Below are positions 45,412 through 55,291 of a stretch of 64,000 nt of DNA, in pieces (positions within the stretch are counted from its first letter, which is position 1; every line of letters begins with the position of its first letter). The translations under genes were made by a program, and so were the position numbers. Source of the stretch: Natrononativus amylolyticus. GTDB lineage: Archaea > Halobacteriota > Halobacteria > Halobacteriales > Natrialbaceae. The notes beneath the pieces were generated by a model. It saw only the letters and a program-made list of their open reading frames with translations, was not told the DNA's origin and made no database searches. The stretch covers positions 186,001 through 250,000 of the forward strand of contig NZ_CP101458.1 of the NCBI RefSeq assembly GCF_024362525.1, written 5' to 3'.

Positions 45412-47754
45412 TTACGTGACGGTGACCGTCCGCGTCTCCTCGATCGGCAACAGCGGCTCGCCGGGGAACGCCACGCTGACGGTGTACTCGAGTTCCTCCT
45501 CGTTCGCCCCGAAGACGCCGACCGGGATCGTCTCGCTCTCCCGGAGGTAGCAACTCGAGGCCGTCATCTCCACCCCGTTGACGGTGACGCGGATGCCGGC
45601 CTGAGCGGGCTCGCCGACGTTTCTGATCGCGACCTCGCGCACGTCGTTCTTCCCGGTCGCGACGGTTTCGGGGAACGCGCCCCAGTCGAGTTCGATCGTC
45701 GGAAGCGACTGGGCGCCCTCGTACACCTGCTCTGCGACGCCCTCGGAGAGGCCGGCGTCGACCAGTCCCGCGACGCCTGCGCCGAGAACGTCGCCGGGGG
45801 TCGCAAGCCCCTCCGTCGAGAGCTTGCTCGCCCGACCGGGGCCGACGCCGTCGATCGCCGTCAGCCCCACGGCGTCCTCGGCGACGCCGTTTTCGACCCG
45901 CGCCTCGACCCGGCGGGCGAGGTTCGCGTCGTGGGGGCTCGCGAAGCGCTCGAGGAAGGCCCCCAGCGCCGACAGCAGCCGTGTGGCGTTCTGGCGGATC
46001 ACCCAGGCGTCGCTCCGCAACTCGGCGGGGGTCGTCCCGTTGGCCGCGCTGCGGAGGATCGCGAGCACCTTCCGCTGGCCCGCCTCGAGGTCGCCGATCT
46101 CCTGGCCGACGAGCACGGAGCTGATCGCGTCGCGCTCGGCCTGGCGGGCGGAGACGGAGTCGAACTCCTCGGCGCCGGCGACGGCCTCGAGCACCGCCGC
46201 GGCGTCGATTTTCTCGCGCTCACAGAGGTCGGCGAAGCGGGCGGCGGTCTCGAGTCTGAGGTAGTACGTCGAGGCCAGCACCCCGCGGGGGGTCGCCTCG
46301 ATCGAGAGGTTCTCGCCGGTTTCGACGAACCCGCGGTCGACCAGCCCCTCCAGGGTGTCCCGGACGTTTCGCTTCAGGTTCGGAAAGTCGTACTCCTCGG
46401 GCCGGGACTGGCCGCGGACGTAGTAGAAGGTGGTCTCGAGCCAGTCCATCACGTCCTCGAGGTCCGTTATCGTCCCCATCGCGATCTCGGCGTTGAGGTG
46501 CGTCTCTAAGCTCTCGGCGAGTCGCGACTCGATCTCCTTGCCGTCGCGCAGCAGTCGGCGGTACTTGTCGGCCTCCCGCGTATCGCAGACCACCCAGCCG
46601 TAGCCGACGTCGTCGTACCCCGGCCGGCCCGCCCGCCCGAGCATCTGGAGGATGTCGAGCGGGCTCATGTCGACTTCGCCCTCGAGCGGGTCGTGGTACT
46701 TCGTATCCCGGATGATCACACAGCGGGCGGGAAGGTTCACCCCCCAGGCGAGCGTCGACGTCGAGAACAGCAGTTCGATCTTCCCCTGCTTGAACCACTC
46801 CTCGACGAGATCCTTGTCGCTCTTCGAGAGCCCCGCGTGGTGGAAGGCGACGCCGTCGAGAACCGACTTTCGCAGCGTCGAGTTCTCGAGTCGCTTCGCC
46901 TCGGTGTGAAAGTCGTAGTCGCCGCGAGCCCCCATCGGAACGTCGCGCTCGCCGATCTCGTCTCTGGCTTTCTTCGCCGCCTGCACCGTGTCCTGGCGGG
47001 AGGAGACGAACACCAGCGCCTGGCCGTCCTCGCGCAGGTGCGGCTCGGCGAGGTCGAGCGCCCGATAGAGCCGCCGGTACTTGTCCGCGAACGTGTTCTC
47101 GCCGTGAGTGTAGGTCTTGACGCCCGCGTTCAGGTCGACCGGCCGGTACTCCTCGCCGAACTCGAGGGTCGTCTCCGGGTCGGCGTCGAGCCACGCCGCC
47201 ACGTCCGCGACGTTCGGCATCGTCGCCGACAGCGCCACCACCCGCGGATCACAGAGCCGGCGGAGCCGTGAGATCGTCACCTCGAGCACCGATCCGCGCC
47301 GGTCGGCGTCGAGGAGGTGCACCTCGTCGATGACGCAGACGTCGACGTCGGTGACGAAGGCGTAGCGCGGGGAGTCGTGTTTTCTGGTCGCCGAGTCGAG
47401 CTTCTCGGGGGTCATTACGAGGATGTCCGCGCGCCGCGCGCGCCTGGGATTCAGGTCGCGCTCGCCGGTGACGACGTACACGGAGTAGCCGAGTTCCTCG
47501 AACCGATCCCAGTCGGCTTCCTTTTCGTTCGTCAGCGCCCGCAGCGGCGCGAGAAACAGCGCGGTGCCGCCGTCGGCGAGAGCGTTACAGATCGCCAGCT
47601 CGGCTAACGCCGTCTTACCGGACGCCGTCGGTGCGCTCGCGACCACGTTCGCGTCGTGCTCGAGCAGGGCGGGGACGGCCTCGCGCTGCATGCGATTGAA
47701 CTCCTCGAAGGGAAAGGCGTCCGCAAAGTCGGGGAGAACCTCGGCGACCTCCAT
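45412..47754 (-). CDS. hel308: Hel308-like ATP-dependent DNA helicase
   Basis: 780 residues. Superfamily 2 motifs: Walker A SAPTASGKTALAEL, DEVHLLD, LSATMPN, FSTSTLAWGVNLPAR and QMLGRAGRPGYDD. The winged-helix and ratchet domains follow, then helix-hairpin-helix IDGVGPGRASKL. A further beta-rich tail of about 90 residues (AFPETVATGKNDVREVAIRNV to the end) is beyond the classical Hel308 and looks like an Ig-like domain. Hel308 unwinds DNA at stalled forks. Because of the tail, this may be the second haloarchaeal paralogue (Hel308b type). ATG at 47754. Confidence 0.9.
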   Translation of the reverse strand: MEVAEVLPDFADAFPFEEFNRMQREAVPALLEHDANVVASAPTASGKTALAELAICNALADGGTALFLAPLRALTNEKEADWDRFEELGYSVYVVTGERDLNPRRARRADILVMTPEKLDSATRKHDSPRYAFVTDVDVCVIDEVHLLDADRRGSVLEVTISRLRRLCDPRVVALSATMPNVADVAAWLDADPETTLEFGEEYRPVDLNAGVKTYTHGENTFADKYRRLYRALDLAEPHLREDGQALVFVSSRQDTVQAAKKARDEIGERDVPMGARGDYDFHTEAKRLENSTLRKSVLDGVAFHHAGLSKSDKDLVEEWFKQGKIELLFSTSTLAWGVNLPARCVIIRDTKYHDPLEGEVDMSPLDILQMLGRAGRPGYDDVGYGWVVCDTREADKYRRLLRDGKEIESRLAESLETHLNAEIAMGTITDLEDVMDWLETTFYYVRGQSRPEEYDFPNLKRNVRDTLEGLVDRGFVETGENLSIEATPRGVLASTYYLRLETAARFADLCEREKIDAAAVLEAVAGAEEFDSVSARQAERDAISSVLVGQEIGDLEAGQRKVLAILRSAANGTTPAELRSDAWVIRQNATRLLSALGAFLERFASPHDANLARRVEARVENGVAEDAVGLTAIDGVGPGRASKLSTEGLATPGDVLGAGVAGLVDAGLSEGVAEQVYEGAQSLPTIELDWGAFPETVATGKNDVREVAIRNVGEPAQAGIRVTVNGVEMTASSCYLRESETIPVGVFGANEEELEYTVSVAFPGEPLLPIEETRTVTVT

Positions 47755-48012
47755 TACCCGAACACGGGAAGCGCCCGGTGAAAGGCGTTTCTGTCGCGGG
47801 GCGGTCGACCCGGTTCGACGCGAGCGGTCACGGTCTCGAAGGGGTCCTGGCACTACTTAATATTGTGTCAGGCCGCTGTACCGCGATTCCAAACCGAAAA
47901 CCGTGTTCATGTTTATCACAGGACAATGGCTATAGTTGTACATCTGTGCTCTGCTGTCGCCGATAATAGCCTTTTACCCTCGAGAAACGCTGTATTGATC
48001 ATCCGGAAATTA

Positions 48013-48031
48013 TTGCTTGATCATCAAGCAA
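48013..48031. promoter_or_regulatory. 19-bp palindrome, candidate operator of the peptide-transport operon
   Basis: TTGCTTGATCATCAAGCAA: 9-bp perfect arms around a single C. It ends 4 bp before the TATA box, covering the BRE region, so a bound dimer would block TFB. A further TTGATCATC lies 22 bp upstream, two helical turns away. Confidence 0.6.
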
Positions 48032-48035
48032 CATC

Positions 48036-48043
48036 TATAAATA
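48036..48043 (+). promoter_or_regulatory. TATA box of the peptide-transport operon
   Basis: TATAAATA. Normal spacing puts transcript start near 48066, which favours ATG at 48067 over the ATG at 48043. Confidence 0.6.
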
Positions 48044-48066
48044 TGAGTAATTCCCAAGGATTGTTC

Positions 48067-50070
48067 ATGGTGCAGGATAACAAGCGATCTGCTCTGGCAA
48101 TCAACCGACGCCGCATTCTGCAGGCGATGGGTGCAGCGGGTATCGTTGGGGCTGCTGGGTGTCTGAGCGACGACAACGGGAACGGTGACGACGGGAACGG
48201 GAACGGTGACGACGGGAACGGGAACGGTGACGACGGCACGCCGGACGTCAGTCCCGGTGAGGACATCGACTTCGAGGATATTATCGAGGGTGGTACCCTC
48301 AGAGCTGCGGTCGGGGCAAACGTCGACTCGTTCGACCCGCCGTACAGTTCGGACACGACCTCCACGATGGCCCAGGGGTTCATCTACGAGAGTCTGCTCG
48401 CGAACGACAGCGAGGGTAATCTCTACCCGTGGCTCGCCGAGAGCTACGAACTCGTCGAAACCAACGACGTCGATCGTACCGACTACGAGCCGTACATGCG
48501 GACCGTGACGGCCGGCGAGGATGGTGCACTCGACGTCGAGGAACAGATCCTCATCACCCACGAGGAGGACGCCGGTGCCGAGGAGGGCGAGGAGGTTCGC
48601 ATTCTCACGACCACGGAGGCGCCCGACGCGATCGCTGACGGCGTCTTCGGGATGCACTACCGGTACGACCTCGAGGAAGGGGTCATGTTCCACAACGGCG
48701 AGGAGATGACGTCCGCTGACGTCGTCGCGTCCTACCGCCGCTACGAGAACTCCCAGGTCTCCGCCCAGACGTACGACTCGGTTCTCCACGTCGAGGCGGA
48801 CGGCGACTACACCGTCCACATCTACGCGCAGATCCCCGACGCCGAGGGTGAGCGTGAACTCCCCGGTGCGGTCGTCATTCCCGAGGAACACGCCGATCTC
48901 CCCGACGGCGGCCTCGACCCCCGCGAGGGCGTGACGCCGATCGGGACGGGTCCCTACGAGCTCGAGGAGTTCGAGGACGAGCAGTACTTCGTCGTGACGA
49001 AGAACGAGAACTACTGGGTCGAGGAGAAGGGCATCCACTCGAAAGAGTGGTTCGACGGCCCGGACGCGTACCCGGACGGCCCGGTCATCGACGAGATCGA
49101 CGTCGACATCGTCCCCGACAACGCGACCCGGTCGGCCGCGCTGCAGAACGACGAGATCGACATCACCTACGGGCTGAACGCGGAGACCCTCGACGACTTC
49201 AACCGGTCGGAGGACTTCTTCGTCGCCGGCGTCGAAACCGGTGGCTACGAGTACTTCCAGTATCCGGTCCACGTCGAGCCGTGGGACGACCAGCGACTCC
49301 GCCAGGCAGTCAACCACCTCGTTCCCCGACAGAGCATCGTCGACAACGTCCTCGCCGGCTTCGGTCGGCCCGCCTGGACGTCGCTCCCCGAACTCGCGGC
49401 CGGTAGCGGCACCACCGACGCCGAGGCGCTCGAAGAGGAGCTGCGCCCGATGAACGAGTACGACCCCGAGCGCGCCGAGGAGCTGCTCGAGGAGGTCGTC
49501 GACGACCTCGGTCTCGATACGCCGATCGAGATCCAGCTCGAGGTCAACGCCGACAACGACGACCGCGTCCGGATGACCGAACTGGTCGCGGAGGCGATGG
49601 AGCAGACCGGCTACTTCGAGACGACCATCGAGACCTACGAGTGGAACACCTACGTGGGCCGCGTCCTCGATCCCGAGTACGCACAGGAGGGTCACATCGC
49701 GTGTATCGGCCTCTCCGGAACGTTCAACCCCCACAGCTTCTGTGAGGCGCTCCACCACCAGTCCAACCACGGACAGTGCTGTAACCTCCAGGGCGTGGGA
49801 ACCGACGAACTCGACGAGATGATGGACGGCGCCCGCTACGGGACCGACGTCGCCGAGGACCCGGACCTCCGTCGCGAGCGCTACGACGAAATCTGGCACG
49901 CACTCGCCGAGTACAGCGCCAGTTCGATCACGCACTTCGACCTCGCGACCGGTGTGACGAACACCGACGTCCGCGGATTCAGCATGTGGCCGTTCAACGA
50001 GGGAATCTTCAGCTTCGCGCTGTACTCCCCGACGGAAGAACAGGTCATTTACCTCGAGCGCGACGAATAA
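48067..50070 (+). CDS. dppA: Extracellular solute-binding protein, dipeptide/oligopeptide type
   Basis: 667 residues, family 5 binding protein. The start RSALAINRRRILQAMGAAGIVGAAGC has a twin-arginine motif (Arg14-Arg16) and lipobox Cys32: Tat-exported and lipid-anchored. A linker of repeated NGNGDDG follows (about 37-55), with DNA repeats of 21 bp. The mature domain contains GGTLRAAVGANVDSFDPPYSS, the usual binding-protein opening, and GVMFHNGEEMTSADVVASYRR. It delivers peptides or similar solutes to the permeases encoded next. The alternative ATG at 48043 lies in the promoter. Confidence 0.93.
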   Translation: MVQDNKRSALAINRRRILQAMGAAGIVGAAGCLSDDNGNGDDGNGNGDDGNGNGDDGTPDVSPGEDIDFEDIIEGGTLRAAVGANVDSFDPPYSSDTTSTMAQGFIYESLLANDSEGNLYPWLAESYELVETNDVDRTDYEPYMRTVTAGEDGALDVEEQILITHEEDAGAEEGEEVRILTTTEAPDAIADGVFGMHYRYDLEEGVMFHNGEEMTSADVVASYRRYENSQVSAQTYDSVLHVEADGDYTVHIYAQIPDAEGERELPGAVVIPEEHADLPDGGLDPREGVTPIGTGPYELEEFEDEQYFVVTKNENYWVEEKGIHSKEWFDGPDAYPDGPVIDEIDVDIVPDNATRSAALQNDEIDITYGLNAETLDDFNRSEDFFVAGVETGGYEYFQYPVHVEPWDDQRLRQAVNHLVPRQSIVDNVLAGFGRPAWTSLPELAAGSGTTDAEALEEELRPMNEYDPERAEELLEEVVDDLGLDTPIEIQLEVNADNDDRVRMTELVAEAMEQTGYFETTIETYEWNTYVGRVLDPEYAQEGHIACIGLSGTFNPHSFCEALHHQSNHGQCCNLQGVGTDELDEMMDGARYGTDVAEDPDLRRERYDEIWHALAEYSASSITHFDLATGVTNTDVRGFSMWPFNEGIFSFALYSPTEEQVIYLERDE

Positions 50071-50113
50071 CGCTGTCTCGTAGGCGACCGGCGCCTATCC
50101 CTCATTCCAACGC

Positions 50114-51070
50114 ATGAGCTTACGACGATTTATACTTAAACGACTGTTGTCAATCATTCCGATCCTGTTTGGCGTATCGGTAATCACGTTTGCGCTCGTC
50201 CACCTCACGCCGGGCGACCCGATCAGTCAGATGTTCGCGTTAAACCCCGACGTCACGGCGGCCGAAGAGCAACGGGTGCGCCAGCAGTACGGCCTGGACG
50301 GCCCCGTCTGGGAGCAGTATCTGACCTGGATGAGCAACGTCCTGACCGGCGACTTCGGGCAGGTCGTGAGTACTAACCGGGAGGTCTCGTCAATCATCCT
50401 GATGCGACTTCCCGAAACGATCGCGCTCGGCATCTTCGGCTGGGTCTTCGCGCTCACTATCGCCATTCCGACCGGGATCTACGCGGCGGCGAACAAGGAC
50501 CAGCTCGGCGACACCGCCAGCCGGTTCCTCGCCCTCTCGGGCATCTCGATCCCCAACTTCTGGCTCGGCCTGATGCTGATCCTGATCTTCGCGCTCTACC
50601 TGGGACTGTGGCCGGTGCTCCCACCGTCGCGGCTGCCGCTGTACCACCCCGAGATGCTGTGGTATCTGATCTTACCCGGCGTTACGATCGGGACGGCCGC
50701 CGCGGCCGGCATCATGCGCGTCATGCGCACTTCGATGGCCGAGGAGATGAACAAGGAGTACGTCACCGCCGCTCGAGCGAAGGGGCTCCCCGAGCAGAAG
50801 ATCATCCTCAAGCACGTCCTTCGAAACTCGCTCATCTCGGTCGTGACGCTCGCGGCGACGCTGACTGCGGGTATCGTCAGCGGTTCGATCGTCGTCGAGG
50901 TCGTCTTCAACTGGCCGGGGCTCGGCTACGAGTTCATCAACGCGATCAACGGCCGAGAGATCAACATGATCATGGCGATCACGCTGTTCACCGGTGTCTT
51001 CATCATCCTGGCGAATCTGGTCGCCGACATACTGTACGCGGTACTCGATCCGAGAATTAGATATGAGTAA
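50114..51070 (+). CDS. dppB: Peptide ABC transporter permease (DppB/OppB type)
   Basis: 318 residues, six helices. It opens with a cytoplasmic RRFILKRLLSIIPILFGVSVITFALVHLTPGDP, the DppB signature. The EAA loop is MAEEMNKEYVTAARAKGLPEQKIILKHVLRNSLI, which contacts the ATPases. It forms a heterodimeric pore with DppC. Its stop overlaps the next start by 8 nt (ATGAGTAA). Confidence 0.95.
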   Translation: MSLRRFILKRLLSIIPILFGVSVITFALVHLTPGDPISQMFALNPDVTAAEEQRVRQQYGLDGPVWEQYLTWMSNVLTGDFGQVVSTNREVSSIILMRLPETIALGIFGWVFALTIAIPTGIYAAANKDQLGDTASRFLALSGISIPNFWLGLMLILIFALYLGLWPVLPPSRLPLYHPEMLWYLILPGVTIGTAAAAGIMRVMRTSMAEEMNKEYVTAARAKGLPEQKIILKHVLRNSLISVVTLAATLTAGIVSGSIVVEVVFNWPGLGYEFINAINGREINMIMAITLFTGVFIILANLVADILYAVLDPRIRYE

Positions 51071-52127
51071 CAGGGAACTATCGACGGAACGCGGACGAAT
51101 ACAGATTACCGGGTTCGACGCAGATCGCGTCAGAAACCGGGAGAAGCTGTCGGACTGGACCGAAGAGTCGGGACAGGAGACACAGAGCCGGTGGAAGCGC
51201 GGCTGGAAGCGATTCAAGCGGAACCGATCCGCGATGTTCGGCATCGCGGTCGTAACGTTGCTGTCGCTGCTCGCGTTCTTCGCGCGGCCGGTCGAGGTGT
51301 TCGGGTTCGCGATTCAGCCGTTCTCGCTCGCACCGTACAACCCGACGACGATCCTGTATCTCCAGCCCGACGCGGCGTGTGGAACCGACTGTATCTACCA
51401 CCCGCCCTCGAGCGACTATCCGATGGGAACCGACGGCTCCGGCCGGGATCTGTTCTCGCGGCTGCTCTACGGCGGCCGGTACAGCATCTCGATCGGGTTC
51501 GTCGTCGTCGCCCTCACCGCCAGCTTCGGGATGGTGTACGGCGGCATCTCCGGCTACTACGGCGGCTGGGTCGACGAGGTCATGATGCGAATCATCGACA
51601 CGATCTACGCGTTCCCCGGGATCGTCCTGGCGCTGATCATCGTCGCGATCTTCGGCGGCGGCTACTGGCAGCTCGTGCTCGCGTTCTCCCTGTTCGGGTG
51701 GGCCGGATACGGTCGTCTCATTCGCGGGGAGGTACTGAAGGTCAAACAGAACGAGTACGTCCTGGCGGCGAAGGCACTCGGCGCGCGGGACCGGTCGGTC
51801 ATCTTCAAACACATCGTTCCGAACGCCATGCCGCCGGTGCTCGTGCTTGCATCGCTCAACATCGGCACCGTCGTCATCGGCGTCGCCGCACTCGGATTCC
51901 TCGGTCTCGGCATGGACTCGGGGACGGCCGAGTGGGGGACGATGCTCGATGCGACCCGCGAAACGCTGATTCAGGGTCCTGACGGTGCGATCCCCTGGTG
52001 GGCAACCGTCTACCCGGGCGCCGCGATCTTCATCTTCGTCATGGCGATGAACATGATCGGCGACGGCGTCAACGACGCGCTCGACGCCAACGAGACCGGC
52101 GTCGGCCAGCAGGGAGGTGGTGGATAA
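51063..52127 (+). CDS. dppC: Peptide ABC transporter permease (DppC/OppC type)
   Basis: 354 residues. A cytoplasmic N-terminal tail of about 45 residues is followed by a helix (AMFGIAVVTLLSLLAFFA), a large exported loop ending YPMGTDGSGRDLFSRLLYGGRYSI (family signature) and the EAA loop GEVLKVKQNEYVLAAKALGARDRSVIFKHIVPNAM. Overlaps of 8 nt upstream and 1 nt downstream prove an operon. Partner of DppB. Confidence 0.95.
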   Translation: MSNRELSTERGRIQITGFDADRVRNREKLSDWTEESGQETQSRWKRGWKRFKRNRSAMFGIAVVTLLSLLAFFARPVEVFGFAIQPFSLAPYNPTTILYLQPDAACGTDCIYHPPSSDYPMGTDGSGRDLFSRLLYGGRYSISIGFVVVALTASFGMVYGGISGYYGGWVDEVMMRIIDTIYAFPGIVLALIIVAIFGGGYWQLVLAFSLFGWAGYGRLIRGEVLKVKQNEYVLAAKALGARDRSVIFKHIVPNAMPPVLVLASLNIGTVVIGVAALGFLGLGMDSGTAEWGTMLDATRETLIQGPDGAIPWWATVYPGAAIFIFVMAMNMIGDGVNDALDANETGVGQQGGGG

Positions 52128-53203
52128 TGACGCTCCTCGAAGTGAACGACCTGACGGTACGGTTCTACACCCAGGAGGGTGTCGTCAACGCCGTCGACGG
52201 CCTCTCCTACAGCATCGAGAGCGGGGAGAAGTTCGGCGTCGTCGGCGAATCCGGCGCCGGCAAGAGCGTCACCGCGCTCTCGCTGATGCGGCTCATCGAG
52301 AACCCCGGCCGGATCGAGAGCGGGGAGATCCTGTTCAAGGGACGGAACATCCTCGAGATGTCCGAACGGGAGGTCCGCGACATCCGCGGCAACGAGATCG
52401 CGATGATCTTCCAGGACGCCCAGACCGCGCTCAACCCGGTGTACACCGTCGGCGAACAGATCGCGGAGGCGATCCGCCACCACCTCGACTTCGACGACGA
52501 CGAGGCCCGCGAGCGGACCATCCAGCTCCTGGACAAGGTCGGCATTCCGGAGGCGGAAACCCGCTACTCCGACTACCCCCACGAGTTCTCCGGCGGGATG
52601 CAACAGCGGGCGGTGATCGCGATGGCGCTCTCGTGTGACCCGGACCTCCTGCTGTGTGACGAGCCGACGACCGCACTCGACGTCACGATCGAGACGCAGA
52701 TCCTCGACCTGATCGAGGACCTCGCCGACGACTTCGATACGGCGGTACAACTCATCACCCACGACCTCGGCGTCGTCGCGGAGGTCTGTGACCGCGTCAT
52801 GGTGATGTACGCCGGCAAACCCGTCGAGAAGGCGCCGGTCGAGGAGCTCTACTACGATCCGAAACACCCCTACACCGTCGGGCTGATGAGTTCGATCCCG
52901 CGCGTCGGCGACACCCGGGAGCGGCTGCAGACGATCCCCGGAACGATGCCCGACCTCGTCGAACTCCCGCCGGGCTGTAGCTTCCACCCTCGCTGTCCGT
53001 TCGCGGAAGAAGTTTGCACACAGCGCGAACCGCCGTTGCTCGACCTCGAGACCGGGACGGACGTGACGGCCGCCTCGGAGCGAGCGGCCGCCTGTCTCGA
53101 GTACACCGGCGACCTGGAGACCGGACTCGACTACGAAGTCGAGGTCCGCGGCGAAAACACCGAGGCAGCGGCGCAGTACATCGAGAGTGATCACAATGAC
53201 TGA
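52127..53203 (+). CDS. dppD: Peptide ABC transporter ATPase (DppD/OppD type)
   Basis: 358 residues. Walker A GESGAGKS, signature [16 protein letters not shown], Walker [14 protein letters not shown], switch His LITHDLGVV. The C-terminal oligo-HPY motif [15 protein letters not shown] with a late Cys (Cys284, 290, 297 and 323) is complete; in Dpp/Opp ATPases these can hold an Fe-S cluster. Start ATG 52127 overlaps the permease stop by one base. Confidence 0.95.
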   Translation: MTLLEVNDLTVRFYTQEGVVNAVDGLSYSIESGEKFGVVGESGAGKSVTALSLMRLIENPGRIESGEILFKGRNILEMSEREVRDIRGNEIAMIFQDAQTALNPVYTVGEQIAEAIRHHLDFDDDEARERTIQLLDKVGIPEAETRYSDYPHEFSGGMQQRAVIAMALSCDPDLLLCDEPTTALDVTIETQILDLIEDLADDFDTAVQLITHDLGVVAEVCDRVMVMYAGKPVEKAPVEELYYDPKHPYTVGLMSSIPRVGDTRERLQTIPGTMPDLVELPPGCSFHPRCPFAEEVCTQREPPLLDLETGTDVTAASERAAACLEYTGDLETGLDYEVEVRGENTEAAAQYIESDHND

Positions 53204-54623
53204 TCGGAACGACGAGCCAATCCTCTGGGCGGAGAACCTGGAGAAGTACTACGACTCGAGCGGCGGATTCGTCGAGAGCCTCATCGGCAGCTCCCAGTGG
53301 GTGAAGGCGGTCGACGGCGTCGACCTCGAACTCTACGAGGGCGAGACGCTCGGCGTCGTCGGCGAGAGCGGCTGCGGGAAGACGACGCTCGGCCGGTCGC
53401 TCCTGCGCTTGATCGAGCCGACCGGCGGCTCGGTGTACTACCGGGAGCGCGTCGACCCCGACGACCCCGCGGCCGGCCGCCGCGAGGTCAACCTCACCGA
53501 GGCGTCCGACAGACACCTGCGGAACCTGCGAACGGACCTCCAGTACATCTTCCAGGACCCGTTCTCGAGTCTCAACCCGCGGCTGACCGTCGGCGACATC
53601 ATCGGCGAACCGCTCGACATCCACGGTATCGCGAGCGGTGCCGAGCGTACCGAGCGGATCTACGAACTGCTCGAGGTCGTGGGACTCAACCCGAGTCACA
53701 CGCACCGCTATCCACACGAGTTCTCGGGCGGCCAACGCCAGCGCATCGGGATCGCCCGCGCGCTGGCGGTCGACCCCGAGGTCATCGTCTGTGACGAACC
53801 CGTCAGTGCGCTCGACGTCAGCGTTCAGGCGCAGATCCTCAACCTGCTCGAGGATCTGCAGGACGAGTTCGGGCTCTCGTACATCTTCATCGCGCACGAC
53901 CTGAGCGTCGTCGAGCACATCTCGGATCGGGTCGCGGTCATGTACCTCGGCGAGGTCGCCGAGGTCGGCTCGACCGAGGAGGTGTTCGCGCCGCCGTACC
54001 ACCCGTATGCGGAGGCGCTGCTGTCGGCGATTCCGGAGCCGGACCCGCTCTGGCAGGGCGAGCAGATCTTCCTCTCGGGGACCGTCCCCTCGCCGCTCGA
54101 CCCGCCGTCGGGCTGTCGGTTCCACACCCGGTGTCCGCGGGTCATCCCGCCCGAGGAGTACGACCTCGAGCAGGACGTCTGGCGGTCGATCCTCGACTTC
54201 AAACTGCGCGTTCGCGGCATCGACTCGCTCGAGTCGGTGACGGCGATCGACGACAGTCAGGTCACCGCGATCGAACCGGAGGCGGTAACCGAGCGCGAGG
54301 ACCCGAGTACGTTCCCGAGAGACGTTCTCGGCGAACGGGTCCGCTCCGAGTTCGACATTCCCCGCCCGGTTTCGGACGGCCAGGCCGAGGAAGTGCTCAC
54401 GCAGGCGCTCGACGAACTCCACGCCGGCGACTTCGAAGCCGCGTCGACGCTGCTCGAGGAGGCCTTCGAATCGCCGTGTGAGATCTACCATCCGGACGCG
54501 CTCTCGACCGGCGAGACTCACCGGATCGCGTGTCTGCTGTACGACGAGGAGTTCGCCGAGTACCACCCCACCCGGGGCGGTACCGACGACACGGGCGACT
54601 CCGGCGCCGTCGCCGACGACTGA
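53196..54623 (+). CDS. dppF: Peptide ABC transporter ATPase (DppF/OppF type) with C-terminal insertion
   Basis: 475 residues, longer than bacterial OppF (about 330). Walker [10 protein letters not shown], signature [16 protein letters not shown] and Walker [14 protein letters not shown] are intact. The oligo-HPY motif starts normally (GCRFHTRCP, Cys307 and Cys313), but the remaining two cysteines come 115 residues later ([25 protein letters not shown], Cys428 and Cys446); the stretch between is acidic and partly helical. The same insertion occurs in the second OppF-type protein. ATG at 53196 overlaps the dppD stop by 8 nt; a GTG three codons earlier is less likely. Confidence 0.93.
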   Translation: MTDRNDEPILWAENLEKYYDSSGGFVESLIGSSQWVKAVDGVDLELYEGETLGVVGESGCGKTTLGRSLLRLIEPTGGSVYYRERVDPDDPAAGRREVNLTEASDRHLRNLRTDLQYIFQDPFSSLNPRLTVGDIIGEPLDIHGIASGAERTERIYELLEVVGLNPSHTHRYPHEFSGGQRQRIGIARALAVDPEVIVCDEPVSALDVSVQAQILNLLEDLQDEFGLSYIFIAHDLSVVEHISDRVAVMYLGEVAEVGSTEEVFAPPYHPYAEALLSAIPEPDPLWQGEQIFLSGTVPSPLDPPSGCRFHTRCPRVIPPEEYDLEQDVWRSILDFKLRVRGIDSLESVTAIDDSQVTAIEPEAVTEREDPSTFPRDVLGERVRSEFDIPRPVSDGQAEEVLTQALDELHAGDFEAASTLLEEAFESPCEIYHPDALSTGETHRIACLLYDEEFAEYHPTRGGTDDTGDSGAVADD

Positions 54624-54710
54624 GACGGTCTGTCGGTGCACCGATCCGTCTGAGCGGCCACCGTTTTCCGGACCCGAACGATTTAGTCGCCTCCTCCCCT
54701 AGCGGTGTCA

Positions 54711-55253
54711 ATGCGTCGGATATACGACTCGAGTGCTCTCCACCGGGACAACGACGAGCCGTTCTCGCCGAACGAACGGGGTGGTAGCGATCGGCCGCAG
54801 GCGATGCGATCGATCAACTCGACCGCCTGGAGCCGCCGTCTCGTCCCCAACCGGCTCCGCCACCGGGCGATTTCGGTGTCGGTTTCGACGCCGCGGTCTG
54901 CGTACCCGGTCGGAACGCCGGTTCCGTTCGAGGTCACGATGTACAACTCGATGCCGTTTCCGATCGTGATCGGAACGCGATCGCCCGTGGTCTGGACCTG
55001 GCACGTCGACGGCGTCGAGGAGGCCTCGCACGTCCCGCTGCGTGATCCGCCCGACGAGCCACAGGGGTTCCGGTTCGACCGCGGCGAGCGCAAGCGGTTT
55101 CGCCGCCGGTGGAGCCAGTCGTTTCGCGTCTCCGACAGCGAGTGGGAGCCCGCGACGCCCGGCGAGCACGTGATCGGCGTCGGCCTCAACGTCGAGGACG
55201 CAGCCGAGAAGGGGCTGTACGCCGAGACGACGATCGAGGTCGTCCCCGAGTAA
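54711..55253 (+). CDS. Hypothetical protein with Ig-like fold pattern
   Basis: 180 residues, basic N-terminal half for this proteome, no signal peptide. The C-terminal part alternates strands (SVSVSTPRSAYPVGTPVPFEVTMYNSMPFPIVIGTRSPVVWTWHVDG, then GEHVIGVGLNVEDAAEKGLYAETTIEVV), an Ig-like sandwich reminiscent of BsuPI-type domains (F.VTM.N....P, W....G, PGEHVIG). It follows the peptide operon by 87 bp and ends in a T6 tract. Not recognised further. Confidence 0.62.
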   Translation: MRRIYDSSALHRDNDEPFSPNERGGSDRPQAMRSINSTAWSRRLVPNRLRHRAISVSVSTPRSAYPVGTPVPFEVTMYNSMPFPIVIGTRSPVVWTWHVDGVEEASHVPLRDPPDEPQGFRFDRGERKRFRRRWSQSFRVSDSEWEPATPGEHVIGVGLNVEDAAEKGLYAETTIEVVPE

Positions 55254-55264
55254 GGCGCCCGCTC

Positions 55265-55270
55265 TTTTTT
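55265..55270 (+). terminator. T6 terminator after the Ig-like gene
   Basis: GCTCTTTTTTCG about 11 bp after the stop at 55253; a run of six T, typical of archaeal termination. Confidence 0.55.
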
Positions 55271-55291
55271 CGCCGTTCGTCCCGTCGCCGA

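Larger units (their letters stand above)
47755..48066. other. AT-rich divergent region between hel308 and the peptide-transport operon
   Basis: Over 310 bp without a gene, clearly poorer in GC than the flanks. It contains the palindrome at 48013-48031, the direct repeat TTGATCATC (47995-48003 and 48017-48025, 22 bp apart), and the TATA box at 48036-48043. The open frame continues upstream of the binding-protein start but reads as random. Confidence 0.6.

Noticed and set aside
48010-49935. Long open frame of 641 codons on the minus strand opposite the solute-binding protein
   Set aside because: It mirrors dppA exactly and its Val/Asp/Arg-rich translation has no recognisable fold; the plus strand has clear signal peptide and family motifs. 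High-GC genes commonly produce such antisense frames.
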